A stretch of 64,000 bases of DNA from 2-02-FULL-47-50 sp964479045 (GCA_964479045.1 CAYZJI010000009.1:26736-90735); one strand, 5' to 3'; positions 27,785-36,459 are shown, counted from the first letter of the stretch. Numbers and translations are program-made. The notes: generated by a model not told the origin, from the sequence alone.

Positions 27785-28405
27785 TCAGTAAAGATCTGCC
27801 ATGCGCATAGTGGTCGAAACGGCGCGGCGTTTTGTTTCAGCACCATAGAGCCCATTGGCACAGTTGGCGACCGGTGCGACCAAATCCGCCAATGCCTGCC
27901 AGGAGATTGTAATAGTGTAGAGTCCGGTACCGGGATTGCCGCCCAGTTCGGTTGTTTCGTCATAACTGATGCAGGCCCGGGCCCCAATCATCGCCCCGAC
28001 TGACGTGCCACCTGCTGTTTCTGCTGCACCTTCCAGCATATTGTCTATTTCGTTCAAGGTATCCACGGCCATCTGATTATAGGTGGGGGTACTTGCTGCA
28101 CAGGCAGGTGCTGCCATATGCCCGGCGCCTGCTGCACCAATAAAGGGTGTGCCTGCGACTGTATTATCTGTGATTTGGAAACAGGAGACAGTTGAGCGAT
28201 TGATATTGATGCGGTCAATGATGTCCGACATCATGATAAGTGCCTGGGAACGCTGATAGGATTCCAGTTCTGCAACCTGTGCCTGGGCCTGTAATGCAGC
28301 AATACCGAGCAGACCAATCAGAATAATCAGCATGGTGATCAAAACTTCGATCAGGGAAAACCCCCTGCTGTCTGAAAATCCGGACATGTTGTGCTGAATC
28401 TTCAT
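27785..28405 (-). CDS. pilV: Type IV pilus modification/minor pilin PilV
   Basis: 206 residues; prepilin motif 'SRGFSLIEVLITMLIILIG', then 'LQAQAQVAELESYQRSQALIMMSDIIDRI', the PilV signature. Minor pilin of the assembly-priming complex. The start overlaps the end of fimT by 4 bp. Confidence 0.88.
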   Translation of the reverse strand: MKIQHNMSGFSDSRGFSLIEVLITMLIILIGLLGIAALQAQAQVAELESYQRSQALIMMSDIIDRININRSTVSCFQITDNTVAGTPFIGAAGAGHMAAPACAASTPTYNQMAVDTLNEIDNMLEGAAETAGGTSVGAMIGARACISYDETTELGGNPGTGLYTITISWQALADLVAPVANCANGLYGAETKRRAVSTTMRMADLY

Positions 28406-28944
28406 TCATTGCACCCGTTGGTATTATCAAAATCTTTATCCAGTTTAACCGCTGGCGTACCACTCAGACTGACGCCAATACAACGCATCTGTACCTTGTC
28501 ATCGGCGGAGTTGTACATTTCAAACGCGATGAGTTCTTCAGGCCGGCCAGTGCGGGTAAACGTCATCGTATCGACATCGTCGCCATCACAGTCCGAGGCG
28601 CCGTACTCGCAGACAACTGTGACATTCCCTTCAAGGGCATTGGTGGTCCTCAATACGGTTGCGCCGGATTGCACAGTCCAGCCCTCCGACCAGGTGGCCC
28701 CGGTGCGGATTAGATCGATGTTAGCGTTACGCTTGATAGCTTCGCTGCGCGCTAACAGCAGGCTCAGGTGTATTTCCGTTGCTGCGGCGCGCGTACGCTG
28801 GTTTGCAATCATGCCCGAAATTGACGGGGCCGCTACCAAGGCAAGAATCCCGGCGATGGTCACCGTGATCATCAGCTCAATAATGGTAAATCCTGAAGCA
28901 GCGTATGCCATGGGGTGCCCGCCAATGAATCGCGACATTACCAC
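28402..28944 (-). CDS. fimT: GspH/FimT family minor pseudopilin
   Basis: 180 residues; the prepilin motif 'ASGFTIIELMITVTIAGILA' is preceded by a 14-residue leader. The 'NQRTRAAATEIHLSLLLARSEAIKRN' helix is typical of GspH/FimT. It overlaps pilE by 7 bp and pilV by 4 bp, so translation is likely coupled. Confidence 0.87.
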   Translation of the reverse strand: MVMSRFIGGHPMAYAASGFTIIELMITVTIAGILALVAAPSISGMIANQRTRAAATEIHLSLLLARSEAIKRNANIDLIRTGATWSEGWTVQSGATVLRTTNALEGNVTVVCEYGASDCDGDDVDTMTFTRTGRPEELIAFEMYNSADDKVQMRCIGVSLSGTPAVKLDKDFDNTNGCNE

Positions 28945-29342
28945 TTACCCGTTTTATTGCCGGTGCTGTCCACCGTCAGATCCCCATCATCTGCCTGATC
29001 ACCTATTGCATTGGCTGTGATGGTGTATTCGGGTGGTGCGGCCGCATTGTCAACAGCAATGGTAATTTCATACCAGTTATTGGTGCACTCAGTCGCTACG
29101 CTGGTGCAGTCATAATTTTCATGCTTTACACCCAGGCTTACAAAGGAATCGACATATTGTCGCTGGTCGAGAATATACTGCTCCTCGCGGTTGACGGTGT
29201 TCAGCATCACGGTCTGGGCCTCTGCCCGGCGCGCTTTTTTCAAATAATTCTGATAGCCGGGGTATCCTACAGCAGCCAGTATGCCAATGACCGCCACAAC
29301 AATCATGAGTTCGATAAGGGTAAAACCGCTGTGTTTTTTCAT
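28938..29342 (-). CDS. pilE: PilE-type minor pilin
   Basis: 134 residues; MKKHSGFTLIELMIVVAVIG with a 6-residue leader, Glu5 after cleavage, then the 'YPGYQNYLKKARRAEAQ' helix. There are two Cys (DCTSVATEC) in the globular part. It resembles PilE minor pilins more than the major pilin. It is first in the operon here, whereas Pseudomonas pilE is last. RBS AAAGGAAA. The 180-bp gap upstream divides it from divergent thiO. Confidence 0.87.
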   Translation of the reverse strand: MKKHSGFTLIELMIVVAVIGILAAVGYPGYQNYLKKARRAEAQTVMLNTVNREEQYILDQRQYVDSFVSLGVKHENYDCTSVATECTNNWYEITIAVDNAAAPPEYTITANAIGDQADDGDLTVDSTGNKTGKW

Positions 29343-29522
29343 AGGTATTTCCTTTGGTGAATGATATATAGCAATCTGTATGTGTATTGTTCAGTAAAAT
29401 CACACCGGGCGGTAGTAATTCCCCGATAAACGGGATGGTGGTTGGCCAGTTGGCCAGGGTTTCCTGCCCGGTTCTAAAGCCTTATTTCAGTGCTTACATG
29501 ACATAAACAGGCAGACTAATCT

Positions 29523-30590
29523 GTGAACAGTATAAACCCGGATTGCATTATTATCGGCGGCGGCCTGATCGGTCTCATGACTGCCCGGGAATTGAATCAT
29601 TCTGGCCTGAAAGTCGCAGTATTTGACAGCGGCACAACCGGCACCGAATGCTCATGGGCAGGAGGGGGGATACTTTCTCCACTCTATCCGTGGCGGGAGC
29701 CCGTCGCGAGCAATGCGCTCGCCGCATTGTCGCAAGGCCTTTATCCGGATCTGGCCGTGGATCTGGCTGCCGGGACCGGAATCGATCCGGAATGGGTGCA
29801 ATCCGGCATACGGGTACTGGCAGTCGAAGACTGGCAGCAAGCCATATCCTGGGCACAGGAACAGGGTATCGTGTGCGAGGTTGTCAATGCCTCTAATGCC
29901 TTGTGGTTTCCTGCAACAGCACAAATCCGGAGTCCGCGATTGCTGTCCGCGCTTAAAGCCAGCCTGATCGGGCATGGTGTGGTCATTTATGAACAGACGC
30001 GAGTGCAGCAGATCAGAAGCCGGCGTGGACGGGTGGAAGGCATTGATACAGAAAAGGGCCATTTCAATGCGGAGCTTGTTATCATCGCAAGTGGTGCCTG
30101 GACTTCCAGTCTGGTTCCTGATATTCCCGTGCGGCCTGTCCGGGGTCAAATGCTGTGTTATCAGGCGCCGAAGGATTATCTCAGTCACATCATCCTGAAA
30201 GACGGTATCTATCTGATACCCCGGAAAGATGGTCATATTCTGGCCGGCAGCACTGTGGAAGAGGCTGGATTCGACAAGAACATTACGCAGGATGCCAGGG
30301 CAGATTTGTCCAACGCAGCAGAAGTGATGTTGCCCGGAATTAACCGCTTTCCAATTGTGGGTCACTGGGCAGGGCTGCGTCCGGCACCTCACTCCAGTCT
30401 TCCCTATATCTGTGCATATCCAGGCATTGAAGGTCTGTACTTGAATACCGGTCATCACCGTAACGGCATCCTGTTTGCGCCGGGCTCGGCGCGACTTCTG
30501 GCAGATCAGATTCTGGCCCGGCCTCTCTCGTTGCCAGCCTCGGCATTTGAGTCCCCGGCCATGGACAGGACAAGCGCTATATACAGCTGA
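29523..30590 (+). CDS. thiO: Glycine oxidase ThiO (FAD-dependent)
   Basis: 355 residues from a GTG start. The FAD-binding GxGxxG is 'IIIGGGLIGLMTARE' (about 9-23). It also has 'ECSWAGGGILSPLYPW' and 'GHHRNGILFAPGSARLLADQI' near the end, both typical of ThiO. It oxidises glycine to the imine used for the thiazole of thiamine. No thiS or thiG is adjacent. It is transcribed toward the Fur-family gene. Confidence 0.9.
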   Translation: MNSINPDCIIIGGGLIGLMTARELNHSGLKVAVFDSGTTGTECSWAGGGILSPLYPWREPVASNALAALSQGLYPDLAVDLAAGTGIDPEWVQSGIRVLAVEDWQQAISWAQEQGIVCEVVNASNALWFPATAQIRSPRLLSALKASLIGHGVVIYEQTRVQQIRSRRGRVEGIDTEKGHFNAELVIIASGAWTSSLVPDIPVRPVRGQMLCYQAPKDYLSHIILKDGIYLIPRKDGHILAGSTVEEAGFDKNITQDARADLSNAAEVMLPGINRFPIVGHWAGLRPAPHSSLPYICAYPGIEGLYLNTGHHRNGILFAPGSARLLADQILARPLSLPASAFESPAMDRTSAIYS

Positions 30591-30610
30591 AAATTCGGTG
30601 CCGTGCAACA

Positions 30611-30631
30611 TGAAAGCAGTTTCGCTATAAT
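30611..30631 (+). promoter_or_regulatory. -10 element (TATAAT) immediately upstream of the Fur-family gene
   Basis: TATAAT at 30626-30631, with only a weak -35 (GTGCAA) 17 bp upstream at about 30603-30608. Transcription would begin near 30638, which is the predicted ATG, suggesting a leaderless message. Confidence 0.45.
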
Positions 30632-30637
30632 TTGCGG

Positions 30638-31069
30638 ATGATTCTTATTACAGAAAGCCAGCGTACCGAACACAAGATCCAGGATCTGTTGCTGAAACAT
30701 GGCATACGCCCGACTTCACAGCGGATTGATATTGCCGGGGTACTGCTCAGCAGACCCCAGCATTTATGCGCTGATCAGGTTTTGGCCAAGGTGAACCACA
30801 ATGCCAATCTGGTTTCCAAGGCAACCGTCTATAACACGCTTAACCTGTTTGCTGAAAAAGGTCTGATCCGGGAAGTCATTATAGAGTCCGGCAAGGTTTT
30901 TTATGATTCCAACACTGATACGCACCATCACATTTATAACGAAGACACCGGTGTTTTGCAGGATATTGCAGCGTCGGGAATATCAATCCATAACATGCCT
31001 GAGCTGCCGGAAGGCACGGTAAAATCCGGGGTTGATATTATCATTCGCGTCAAAAACAAAACGTTGTAA
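30638..31069 (+). CDS. Fur-family transcriptional regulator (Irr/PerR-like)
   Basis: 143 residues from ATG 30638. The winged helix (about 12-85: GIRPTSQRIDIAGVL ... SKATVYNTLNLFAEKGLIREV) is followed by a dimerisation domain with a His cluster (DTHHHIYNEDTG). The C-terminal Cys pairs of Fur/PerR zinc sites are absent, and the HHH with acidic neighbours resembles Irr-type regulators that respond to haem/iron. No ribosome-binding site precedes the ATG. Regulated genes are unknown; it follows thiO by 47 bp but has its own -10. Confidence 0.82.
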   Translation: MILITESQRTEHKIQDLLLKHGIRPTSQRIDIAGVLLSRPQHLCADQVLAKVNHNANLVSKATVYNTLNLFAEKGLIREVIIESGKVFYDSNTDTHHHIYNEDTGVLQDIAASGISIHNMPELPEGTVKSGVDIIIRVKNKTL

Positions 31070-31117
31070 AATCCGCGCAGTTTTTCTTTACAAGTTCTAT
31101 TGCCGTTCATCCGTAAC

Positions 31118-31141
31118 TTTATCAAAGCCGGGATAGCTCAG
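31118..31141 (+). pseudogene. Duplicated leader plus 5' end of tRNA-Thr (fragment)
   Basis: 24 bp identical to 31291-31314: 9 bp of leader plus the first 15 nt of tRNA-Thr (GCCGGGATAGCTCAG at 31127-31141), ending in the D-arm. There is no rest of a tRNA. It directly abuts the structured element at 31141-31290. Confidence 0.85.
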
Positions 31142-31290
31142 GCGAGCCGGAAAAAAGAAAAGACACTTAACGTGTCTTTTCTCCGGAGAGCGCCTTGGCC
31201 AGGGAGGCCAAGGCCGTGCCATTAGTGAGACCAGGATGGTCGAACTTAGGGCTGTGGTTAGTAAGAATTGAAACTTAACAATCCGAAATG
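31141..31290 (+). ncRNA. Structured repeat element, copy 1 (upstream of tRNA-Thr)
   Basis: Predicted fold: outer GGCG (31141-31144)/CGCC (31191-31194); CCGGA (31147-31151)/TCCGG (31182-31186); a 10-bp apical stem GAAAAGACAC (31157-31166)/GTGTCTTTTC (31172-31181) with a TTAAC loop. A second hairpin TTGGCC (31195-31200)/GGCCAA (31206-31211) follows, then a GACCAGGATGGTC segment. The copies at 45123-45246 and 31441-31601 share the plan with compensatory changes. No coding potential. The family was not recognised. It is probably co-transcribed with tRNA-Thr. Confidence 0.65.
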
Positions 31291-31299
31291 TTTATCAAA

Positions 31300-31375
<76 letters not shown>

Positions 31376-31417
31376 ATCAACTGCAAAGCCTGCCCGCAGG
31401 CAGGCTTTGCAGTTGAT
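31376..31417 (+). terminator. Perfect 19-bp inverted repeat after tRNA-Thr
   Basis: ATCAACTGCAAAGCCTGCC (31376-31394) and its exact complement (31399-31417) flank a CGCA loop, immediately after the CCA. There is no U tract, so it may be a processing or protection hairpin rather than a classic terminator. Confidence 0.55.
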
Positions 31418-31440
31418 CAGGTATCATGAATTTTCGAACC

Positions 31441-31601
31441 TCCGACATAGATGTGATGGTTCGACAAATTTGCCGGGAGCAAATATCGTAACAACCGTCC
31501 CTGGTGCTGTGTTCCGGCCACAACATCCGTGTTGTGGCGTTCGCCGGAGCAAAGACACGTTAAGTGTCTTTGTTGATTCCCGGCTCACCCTCTCTCCGGC
31601 A
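31441..31601 (-). ncRNA. Structured repeat element, copy 3 (inverted, downstream of tRNA-Thr)
   Basis: On the minus strand: GGTG (31589-31586)/CGCC (31539-31536), CCGG (31583-31580)/CCGG (31547-31544), apical stem AAAGACAC (31571-31564)/GTGTCTTT (31558-31551) with the same TTAAC loop. A second hairpin CCACAACA/TGTTGTGG (31518-31537) follows. Downstream lies CACCAGGGACGG, like the other copies. Next to its 5' side (31590-31605) is CCGGAGAG, and at its far end GTCGGAGGTTCGAA resembles a tRNA T-arm, perhaps remnants of a tRNA-like host site. Confidence 0.55.
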
Positions 31602-31626
31602 CCAGCTTTTTATCCGGTATGTAAAT

Positions 31627-31652
31627 AAAGCGCCGCCCGAAGGCGGCGCCAG
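31627..31652 (-). terminator. Terminator of the small secreted protein gene
   Basis: On the minus strand GGCGCCGCC-TTCG-GGCGGCGC followed by TTTATTT. It lies about 22 bp after the stop codon at 31674. Confidence 0.75.
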
Positions 31653-31673
31653 TTCATCCGGTGATTCAGGATA

Positions 31674-32063
31674 TTACTGTTTGATTGCGTTGAAGCTGAA
31701 TATTCCTCCGGAATATGTTCCCACACCGCTGGAATTAAATTTGTTCCTGCTGATCTGTCCATCACTCAGGGTATAGGTAATGTTATTAATCGTCACATTG
31801 CCCGTCAGAGCGCAGTTGTTGGCAGCATTCAAAGTGCCTCCCTGTACTGCTTCCGACGCGCCGGTGTCAGTAATACATGTGGAAGATCCTGCATTGACAA
31901 TGCCGCCGACAGAAACAAGCAGAGTACAGCTTTTCCAGCCGCTGGTCGTATCTACAGTATTCATGAACGTTTCCCATTTGCCGGCAGCGCTGGCTTTATT
32001 GCAGGCGGCACTGGCGGATGCGGAAACGAACAACAGACTTATGGCAATTAAAAAAGCTTTCAT
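31674..32063 (-). CDS. Small secreted protein of unknown function
   Basis: 129 residues with a clear signal peptide (MKAFLIAISLLFVSASASAA). The mature part is rich in Thr/Ser/Asn/Gly with four or five Cys (ACNKA, KSCTLL, STCITD, NNCALTG), suggesting disulfides and a beta-rich fold. A good RBS (AGAGAGG) precedes the ATG, and a terminator follows. No family was recognised. It is a single-gene unit between the tRNA-Thr locus and a TonB receptor. Confidence 0.65.
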   Translation of the reverse strand: MKAFLIAISLLFVSASASAACNKASAAGKWETFMNTVDTTSGWKSCTLLVSVGGIVNAGSSTCITDTGASEAVQGGTLNAANNCALTGNVTINNITYTLSDGQISRNKFNSSGVGTYSGGIFSFNAIKQ

Positions 32064-32381
32064 TACAGCTTACCTCTCTAGGAATTAACATGTACGGGTG
32101 AAAAATTAGGCGAAGCGAACGTGTTCGACAATCCGTTTTATCGTGAGATGTTTCACAGAGAGAGTGTTATGTGGTGACATGCTTCACAAATACATAACAA
32201 ATATTCGATCAGCAGAATATTTTTATATCCAGATCAGGATTGGAGAAAGCGCAGATGTTGCATATTACAGACAGCGTGCATGGTTAAATTCTGCTAATAG
32301 CATTTGTGTTGAGATGTCGTATGAATGGCGTGTCTCATTATTGATACAATAATTAATATTTATGAAGGATGTAATGCTGTA
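32064..32381. other. Intergenic region with no recognised gene
   Basis: AT-rich, with many stops in all frames; short open frames have no credible start or composition. It holds the upstream region of the small secreted protein and the 3' flank of the TonB receptor. No riboswitch or repeat was recognised. Confidence 0.5.
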
Positions 32382-32415
32382 ATAAAACCGGGCGCATCAT
32401 GCGCCCGGTTTTATT
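32382..32415 (-). terminator. Terminator of the second TonB receptor
   Basis: AAAACCGGGCGCAT pairs with ATGCGCCCGGTTTT with almost no loop, and A/T tracts lie on both sides; about 22 bp after the stop codon. Confidence 0.85.
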
Positions 32416-32437
32416 TCTACAGAGGAGAGAGCAGGAA

Positions 32438-34816
32438 TTACAATTGCAGTTTGATACCGATGAAACCGGAAATGGGAGCGCCCGGACCAAGGAAACGGTT
32501 GTCATTGAAATTCTCGAAGCCGGGAATTTCATCCGGTTCGCCGAGCAGGCCGAAGGTCTCGTATTCAGTATCGAAGAGATTATTGATGCGTGCAAAAATA
32601 CTGAAAGTCTTGTTGATCTGATAATTGCCTGTCAGGTTGACCACAGCATAATCATCCGTGGTGTCCAGCAGGTTGGCTTCATCGCCACGCAGGTAAACGC
32701 CGGTATTAAAAATCATGTCAGCGCCGACATTGAATTTTTCCGTAACGGCGTAAATCCCGCCCAGCTTGATGGAATGATCCGGTATCCCCGGAATGCGATC
32801 GCCGGAACGAACATTAATACTGTCGGCCTCGCCATCACCGTCTGCATCTATCTGGGCACGTGGATTGTTCGGGCTGCTGGCCAGAAATTCATCTTCAAAA
32901 GTGGCCTGAACAAAACTGTAACTGAAGAACCAGTTGAGTTTCTGCCACGCCCCGTTCAAACCCAGTTCCATACCGACACGACGGGTATCCCCAACGTTGT
33001 CGAAGAAACCCTCATTGGCCGAAACACCACCGGTGCTGATGAATATAATGTCGTCATTGTTAATGGTGTGAAACCCACCCAGATGCCAGTTCGTCCCGCT
33101 CAGCAAACCGGCATTATTAAATGTCCCACGCAATCCACCCTCAAAACCCTGGGCCACGACCTGTTTCAGCGGCGGATCGGCCAGGAAGGAATTCGGCAGA
33201 TTACACGGGGCATTGGGATCAGCGCAGGCCAGTTCGATCGGAGTCGGAGCGCGCGATGATTCGCTGTAGCTGGCGTAACCGGAGAGTGCCGGCTGGAAGG
33301 CATACGTCACGCCCACCGCCGGATTGATGCGTTGATAATCATGCTCGCCATTCAGACGGGGTGCCGGTTCAGTGAGACTGGTATCGCCACCCTTGTCTGT
33401 TATTTTCACGCCGGTATTGTTGTAACGCGCCGATAGAGTGAGATCGAGCTTGTCGGTAACCGCGATGGTGTCAGTCAAATACAATGACCAGCTGCGGGTC
33501 TGGGTGTCCACAAATGTGCCGTCGTCCGGTACAAACAACCCCGTGCCTGTTGTGCTGCGATCGGGATTGAGACTGGCAATTTCAACATTGGAAAAGAACT
33601 CCGCAAAACCCTGACTGTAAGCCGCGCCGGCAATCAACTGGTTCTCGCGGTTGAAAAGGTTGTGCAGTAATGTTGTCTGTAATGTACCGCCAAAATTACG
33701 TTGTTCGCGTTGGCTGATATTGTTGATGGCGTTACGTGTGGGTTCGCCATCGGGGCCCAGCACGCTCGCAATCGTAGCACCATTTTGATCCTCAATCGGC
33801 GCGGCATCACCTTCTTCGCACAGCAAACCCGCCGGGCCGCCGGATTCACTGCAATCTTCAAATTCTGTTCCGTCGCCGTTGAAAGAATCGACATCGTTCT
33901 GGCGATAGAAAAGATTACCTGACATAAGGGTCAGATCGTTCAGCCAGTGCTCACCCTCAAGATCAACGAAATACATCTGGTTGCCCGTGATGTCCGGCGA
34001 GGTGAATATGGTTTCGCGATTGCGTGCCAGTAATTCAACCGGCAACGGGCCGTTGCCGATCAGGTTGGTGTCAGCATAATTGAAATTAAGATCGAGACGG
34101 GTGCTGGTGCCATCGCGAAACCCGAAAGAGGTAAACAGGTTCAGGGCATCAGAAGGCGATGCTTCACGCCAGCCTTCCTCGTCGAAATAACTGACAGTGC
34201 CATAGTATCCCCAGCGACCATTGTTGGCCCCGCTTTCGGCTGTGGTGACAATACGCTCAAAGGAACCGCCATACACTTCAACATTATGGCCCGGGTGGGT
34301 GAAGCCATTCTTGGTGGTAATGCTGATGGCACCACCCAGCGTGTTCAGACCATACAGTGGATTGGCTCCGCCAATCAGGTTCATGCTGGCAATCGATGAC
34401 TCCGGTATAAGGTCCCAGTTGATAGTATCTCCCAGCACTTCATTAACGCGCACACCGTTCTGATATACGGTCAGGCCCTGTGGCAGACCGAGCAGGGGTG
34501 ACGCCGTAAAGCCCCGGAATTGCAGATCAGCCTGAAGGGGGTTGTTCTGAACATCATTCAGTACCACGCTGCCCAGATTGCGTTTCATGTAGTCCGTGAG
34601 ATCCAGGCTCTGGGTACGTTCCAGATCTTCACTGGTCGCATGTTGTACATTGTAGGGAATCCGGGTTTCCGGCAGGCCTACACCATGTGTGGGTGTGACG
34701 CCAATCACCTCGATGGTTTCATTTTGCACGACATCATCTGCAACTGCGCCGTTAGAAAATACGGCGGAAATTGCAAAAGCTGCGAACATTATGTGTTTAT
34801 CAAGTCCGGTATACAT
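32438..34816 (-). CDS. TonB-dependent outer-membrane receptor (FecA/CirA-like)
   Basis: 792 residues from the ATG at 34816, which has a strong GGGGGGAG site; an in-frame upstream start (34861) is less likely. A signal segment ends near AVA|DD. A TonB box-like 'ETIEVIGVTP' is followed by the plug (FRGFTASPLLGLPQGLTVYQ; GANPLYGLNTLGGAISITTKNG) and a barrel ending 'GFIGIKLQL' with a hydrophobic C-terminus. It imports an unidentified ligand, possibly iron-related. Transcribed alone. It is longer than and diverged from the receptor at 5601. Confidence 0.9.
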   Translation of the reverse strand: MYTGLDKHIMFAAFAISAVFSNGAVADDVVQNETIEVIGVTPTHGVGLPETRIPYNVQHATSEDLERTQSLDLTDYMKRNLGSVVLNDVQNNPLQADLQFRGFTASPLLGLPQGLTVYQNGVRVNEVLGDTINWDLIPESSIASMNLIGGANPLYGLNTLGGAISITTKNGFTHPGHNVEVYGGSFERIVTTAESGANNGRWGYYGTVSYFDEEGWREASPSDALNLFTSFGFRDGTSTRLDLNFNYADTNLIGNGPLPVELLARNRETIFTSPDITGNQMYFVDLEGEHWLNDLTLMSGNLFYRQNDVDSFNGDGTEFEDCSESGGPAGLLCEEGDAAPIEDQNGATIASVLGPDGEPTRNAINNISQREQRNFGGTLQTTLLHNLFNRENQLIAGAAYSQGFAEFFSNVEIASLNPDRSTTGTGLFVPDDGTFVDTQTRSWSLYLTDTIAVTDKLDLTLSARYNNTGVKITDKGGDTSLTEPAPRLNGEHDYQRINPAVGVTYAFQPALSGYASYSESSRAPTPIELACADPNAPCNLPNSFLADPPLKQVVAQGFEGGLRGTFNNAGLLSGTNWHLGGFHTINNDDIIFISTGGVSANEGFFDNVGDTRRVGMELGLNGAWQKLNWFFSYSFVQATFEDEFLASSPNNPRAQIDADGDGEADSINVRSGDRIPGIPDHSIKLGGIYAVTEKFNVGADMIFNTGVYLRGDEANLLDTTDDYAVVNLTGNYQINKTFSIFARINNLFDTEYETFGLLGEPDEIPGFENFNDNRFLGPGAPISGFIGIKLQL

Positions 34817-34987
34817 GCTCCCCCCAGTCAACCTTTCAAAATTTATATATTTATATGGCATGGTCTGTAAAGGCCATGCTGTTGTCTTGTCGTTGTATTT
34901 TGGGGTGGTTTAAGGCCGGAATATACGGGAAATATTCCTGACAGGGGCGGATAAAGGACTGGTGAGATCAGCCCGGATGATAACTGC

Positions 34988-35704
34988 TTAAATGTATCCT
35001 TCCAGCATGTCCCGTTCTTCCTGGGAGATCTTCGAATTCTGCAGACGGTTCTTGATCATCGCCTCGGAAATGTGTTTGCGGTCGATGAGGTCCTTCTTCT
35101 CCTCCGGTGAAATGGACTCCATGAAGAAAAAATTACTGGCTGGCAGCAGTCCGGCCTCGACGATCACTCCCAGTTCATTGGCCATAATCCGGTATTTGCC
35201 TATGCCTGGTTTATTGATACGGCGTTCAGCAAAGCTCTTGTCGGCAATCCCTGAAGTATAAATGGCATGAACTTCCATCCGGTAACTGATGATGTAGGCA
35301 GGATCCCCGGTTTTCTCAATCGAGGTCTCGATATGTTCCAGACGTGGCATCAACAGTTCACGCAGAGATTCCATGATTTCGACGTCTTCAAGGCGGGCAG
35401 AATAGATGTCGATAATGTTATCAATGGCCAGTTGCTGATAGGTGTCTGTTGTAAACAATTCATTTTGACGGTACGAGAGTAACTTGTAGGAGCGGAAACC
35501 CATGACGGAAATGATGTCCGTAAGGTCACGGATATTTTTGTTAAAACCGATTGCACACACCAGTTGTGCATGGTTGAGCCCGAGCTGGGCGGCGAGTTTA
35601 TTGATGCGTTTGATGAAATCATCCGCGGGATCAATGTTGACCTTGTAGAAAATCTTGACCAGATCGGCATCCGAGGCGGTCAGTAAATCTCTGAAACTCA
35701 GCAT
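34988..35704 (-). CDS. Uncharacterised cytosolic protein, paralogue B of a tandem pair
   Basis: 238 residues, predicted mostly helical, with no signal or membrane segment. It shares an N-terminal 'F(R/K)D(L/I)L' start, the block 'AQLVCA(I/V)GFN' (about residues 46-55) and a C-terminal 'PEEK..L' helix with the neighbour at 35719. The spacing to that gene is 14 bp, so they are co-transcribed. I do not recognise the family. It may be a regulator or scaffold; nothing catalytic is visible. Confidence 0.7.
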   Translation of the reverse strand: MLSFRDLLTASDADLVKIFYKVNIDPADDFIKRINKLAAQLGLNHAQLVCAIGFNKNIRDLTDIISVMGFRSYKLLSYRQNELFTTDTYQQLAIDNIIDIYSARLEDVEIMESLRELLMPRLEHIETSIEKTGDPAYIISYRMEVHAIYTSGIADKSFAERRINKPGIGKYRIMANELGVIVEAGLLPASNFFFMESISPEEKKDLIDRKHISEAMIKNRLQNSKISQEERDMLEGYI

Positions 35705-35718
35705 AGGTTATGAATGGC

Positions 35719-36459
35719 TCAGGTGTTGTTCTGCCGGGTAATATCCAAGTAGTCCTGTAGTATCTTGCGCTCCCGGACGGAGATGGACTCATCTGCCAGT
35801 CGCGCATGCACCAATTCTAATGGAATCAGCCCTTTGTTGAGTAGCTTTCTTTTTTCTTCGGGCAGGATGGTATCCCGGAAAAAAATTTCGCCCACAGGGA
35901 TCACCCGGCTTTCAGTGATAATCGTAACTTCATTCAGCATTGCACGAAAGCCGCTGTCGATTTTATTTAGGCGGTTTTCAGCAAAGTCGAGTCCGGCGAT
36001 CCCGTCCACGTACACGGCCTTGATCTCGGCTTTATATTTTTCGATAAGCATGGAATTTACTGTAGCTTCAATCTTGGATTCGATGGCCTTGAGACGCTGT
36101 TCCACGAGGTACTGCATAACACGTAGTATCTCCGGAAAATCTTTTACAATCCCGTACAGCGCGAGGATGTCATCCAGCGGTATTTTTTTGTATATGTCAT
36201 TAATGAAAATTTCGTTTCTTTCATTAATAAGTTCATCAATCGTTGCAAATCCCAGGATCGGAACAATCTCGGAAAGCCCGGCGAAATGCGGATTGAACCC
36301 TACAGCGCAGACCAGTTGGGCCGGACGCAGGTGGATTTCCTTGGCGATACGTTCCAGACGGGCTTCCAGCGGGTGTTTGAGCGCGTCACTCTCGTATACG
36401 TAGAAAATCTTGATGAGCTCCTCACTGCTCCCGGACAAAATGTCTTTGAAGTCCACCAT
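35719..36459 (-). CDS. Uncharacterised cytosolic protein, paralogue A of a tandem pair
   Basis: 246 residues, helical, soluble. It is homologous along its length to the gene downstream (34988-35704): matching start (MVDFKDILSGSSEELIKIFY against MLSFRDLLTASDADLVKIFY), AQLVCAVGFN, and 'ILPEEKRKLLNKGLIP' against 'ISPEEKKDLIDRKHIS'. Identity is low enough (roughly a third by eye) that this is an old duplication. It is first in a two-gene unit downstream of the Sel1-SPOR gene. Function unknown. Confidence 0.7.
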   Translation of the reverse strand: MVDFKDILSGSSEELIKIFYVYESDALKHPLEARLERIAKEIHLRPAQLVCAVGFNPHFAGLSEIVPILGFATIDELINERNEIFINDIYKKIPLDDILALYGIVKDFPEILRVMQYLVEQRLKAIESKIEATVNSMLIEKYKAEIKAVYVDGIAGLDFAENRLNKIDSGFRAMLNEVTIITESRVIPVGEIFFRDTILPEEKRKLLNKGLIPLELVHARLADESISVRERKILQDYLDITRQNNT

